Below are positions 62,605 through 64,000 of a DNA stretch of 64,000 bases, piece after piece (position 1 is the stretch's first letter; every line of letters starts with the position of its first letter). Both the position numbers and the translations under genes were made by a program. Source of the DNA: Cornus controversa (lineage: Eukaryota > Streptophyta > Magnoliopsida > Cornales > Cornaceae); the NCBI GenBank assembly GCA_026545225.1, contig CM048853.1, positions 53,315,255 to 53,379,254 on the forward strand, read 5' to 3'. The notes beneath the pieces are model-generated. The model was given only the letters and a program-made list of their open reading frames with translations. It was not told the DNA's origin and did not search any database.

Positions 62605-63293
62605 TTAAAGTCCCGATGTAAAAGGGACGCTGGTGGCCGGCAGCCAAGAATCTCCAGCAATCAAGCTCCCGACGGTGAACTTAGCCGCCTCAGTCGCACT
62701 AGTGATGACATGGTAGCCACCCCATTTTACCCTATTCGCGGTGGATGAACCGGGACCGGTGTTCATATACTCTCCATAATACAAGGTACTAAGAGCAAAA
62801 TTGCCATCCCAAGGATACCAACCGGCCGGGTCAATTAAGCTATCCAGGTACGTCTTGAGGTAGACTGTGCGCGAATATTTTTGCCATGGCCTCCCTAGGA
62901 ATGTTTTCACCGAAGCTTGAACCGGTTTCAGTTCAGAAGATGCAGTGACCCTACAATTGTGTATGGAAATTCCAGTGTTTTGGTTAGGGTCAGTCCTGGC
63001 TTGGGCAGTTAAAGTGTTGGTCTTATTAGGAGGGTTTCGTGGATAAATGTTACAATTTTGAAGAACAACTGCAGCATTTCCAAATATGAAGTCAACCGTG
63101 CCATATATGTCACACTCTTTATAAAATTGTCTCTCAGAGTGGACATAGAGAGTGTCTTGGTACCCTTCAAAGCTGCACTGGTAGAAGACCGAGAGATCGG
63201 AGCCTGATCGGAGAGCCACCGCCTGATGATTTGCCGGTCCGGCTGTGTTTTGAAACGTGATGCCACGGGCCATGAAGCCATCTCCAACAACAG
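62605..63293 (-). CDS. Pectin methylesterase, 3' exon (partial)
   Basis: The last exon, about 229 aa. It begins after a TTTCAG acceptor at 63294-63296 with an incomplete first codon (intron phase 1) and AVVGDGFMARGITFQNTAG. The catalytic set of family PF01095 is present: Q in HQAVALRSG, Q in SFEGYQDTLYVHSERQFY, the nucleophile region GTVDFIFGNAAVVLQNC, and R/W in FLGRPWQKYSRTVYL. It ends DSWLPATSVPFTSGL. The enzyme de-esterifies homogalacturonan in the cell wall. The 5' exon, which in most plant PMEs carries the signal peptide and often a PMEI pro-domain, is beyond the window edge: 63294-64000 shows only intron. A group-1/PME17-type identity is suggested by the neighbourhood but not provable here. 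Confidence 0.93.
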
Positions 63294-63778
63294 CTGAAAT
63301 TCATTCATTTTAAAACAATATTAAGTCAAAGTCGGAATACATATTAATTCAAAGCCGGAATTAAAGTTGTAGTTATAAGCCAAAAAGTCCCCAACATATA
63401 TAGACCTCATGTTATCTAATTTAACAAGTCACCAGTATATATATATATATATATAGACATCATGATGTGTTATTTTATCTAATTAATTAAATGGTCAACT
63501 TGCTTTTAAAGCAATCTAACATCTTATTGGCCACCCTTCGGAGGCAAAGACCATGCATCCCAAGCTTGGTAAATTCAGAATTGGTCCCATAAATGAGAGA
63601 CATATCAATATTGTTCTTCATGACATTCAAAATGAGAAATGTCTTCTTCATGGTCATTTTTTTATCATATATAGGAAGTAAAATGTATCATCTTGAACTC
63701 AATAATATTTCAACTTAGGTTGCAAGTTGATTGGGCTTCTGTACTGATAGCCAATTTCTTTAACAATTCTTCAATAAA

Positions 63779-63811
<33 letters not shown>

Positions 63812-64000
63812 GGCAGATTGCGCGTTCTTCATTCATTTATATATATATATATATATATTAGTCATTGTCTAGCATATATATATATATTTTTGGCATTTTT
63901 GCCCTTGGCCCAAGTCATCTATACGATGATTTACTTAAATAAATATATATATTTTTGTAATCCAATCTCTTTGAGTTCTAGGATTATATATATATAAACA
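63294..64000 (-). other. PME intron (continues past window)
   Basis: AT-rich, with TA runs at 63436, 63782-63809 and 63839-63859. No PMEI-domain or signal-peptide coding sequence is visible, so the intron is longer than 700 bases. Confidence 0.7.

Noticed and set aside
1-64000. CRISPR arrays, rRNA and tRNA genes
   Set aside because: None seen. The repeats are microsatellites and transposon ends, and the only Pol III-like B box belongs to the Au SINE.

Overview
This is a 64 kb stretch of nuclear DNA from a eudicot plant. The evidence is split genes with GT-AG introns, plant-only families (RGF/GLV peptide, SAUR, hybrid proline-rich protein, DUF641/GIL1), a Ty1/copia retrotransposon, an Au-type SINE, many MITEs, and dozens of (TA)n tracts in AT-rich spacers. 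The species cannot be named from sequence alone.

Layout, left to right. At 492-1094 is a two-exon RGF/GOLVEN/CLEL peptide precursor. At 5655-9990 is a nine-exon SKA1-like kinetochore gene. An Au-type SINE follows at 10869-11029. A broken hybrid proline-rich protein (HyPRP) copy on + (12021-12333) faces an intact HyPRP on - (12688-13086). A repeat-dense block (13.1-25.5 kb) holds two CCA-rich elements, one split by a 1.2 kb solo LTR, and a degenerate full-length copia element (19563-25472) with a perfect 5-bp target duplication. At 25973-29575 is a seven-exon FMO GS-OX-like flavin monooxygenase with a 632-bp hAT-type MITE in intron 1; a decayed copy of its exon 6 lies 2 kb downstream. A DUF641/GIL1-type gene is at 33312-34769 (-). 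A six-exon GOS12-like Golgi SNARE is at 37547-42797 (-), and its fifth exon carries an apparent frameshift. A MITE-rich spacer leads to an intronless SAUR gene (51078-51575, +), a pseudogene fragment of an LHT8-like amino-acid transporter (57050-57290, -), and the last exon of a pectin methylesterase (62605-63293, -) whose first exon lies beyond the window.

The genes do not form a pathway; they are independent housekeeping, cell-wall, hormone and peptide-signalling genes. From memory, SKA1-like, HyPRP, DUF641, GOS12, SAUR and PME genes also cluster in two related Arabidopsis regions (about At2g45180-45260 and At3g60660-60730), so the window looks like an expanded collinear block. I found no convincing undescribed multi-gene system. 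The best leads are the GOS12 frameshift, the layered transposon insertions, a dispersed MITE family with at least three copies, and several hairpins that may be small-RNA or foldback loci.
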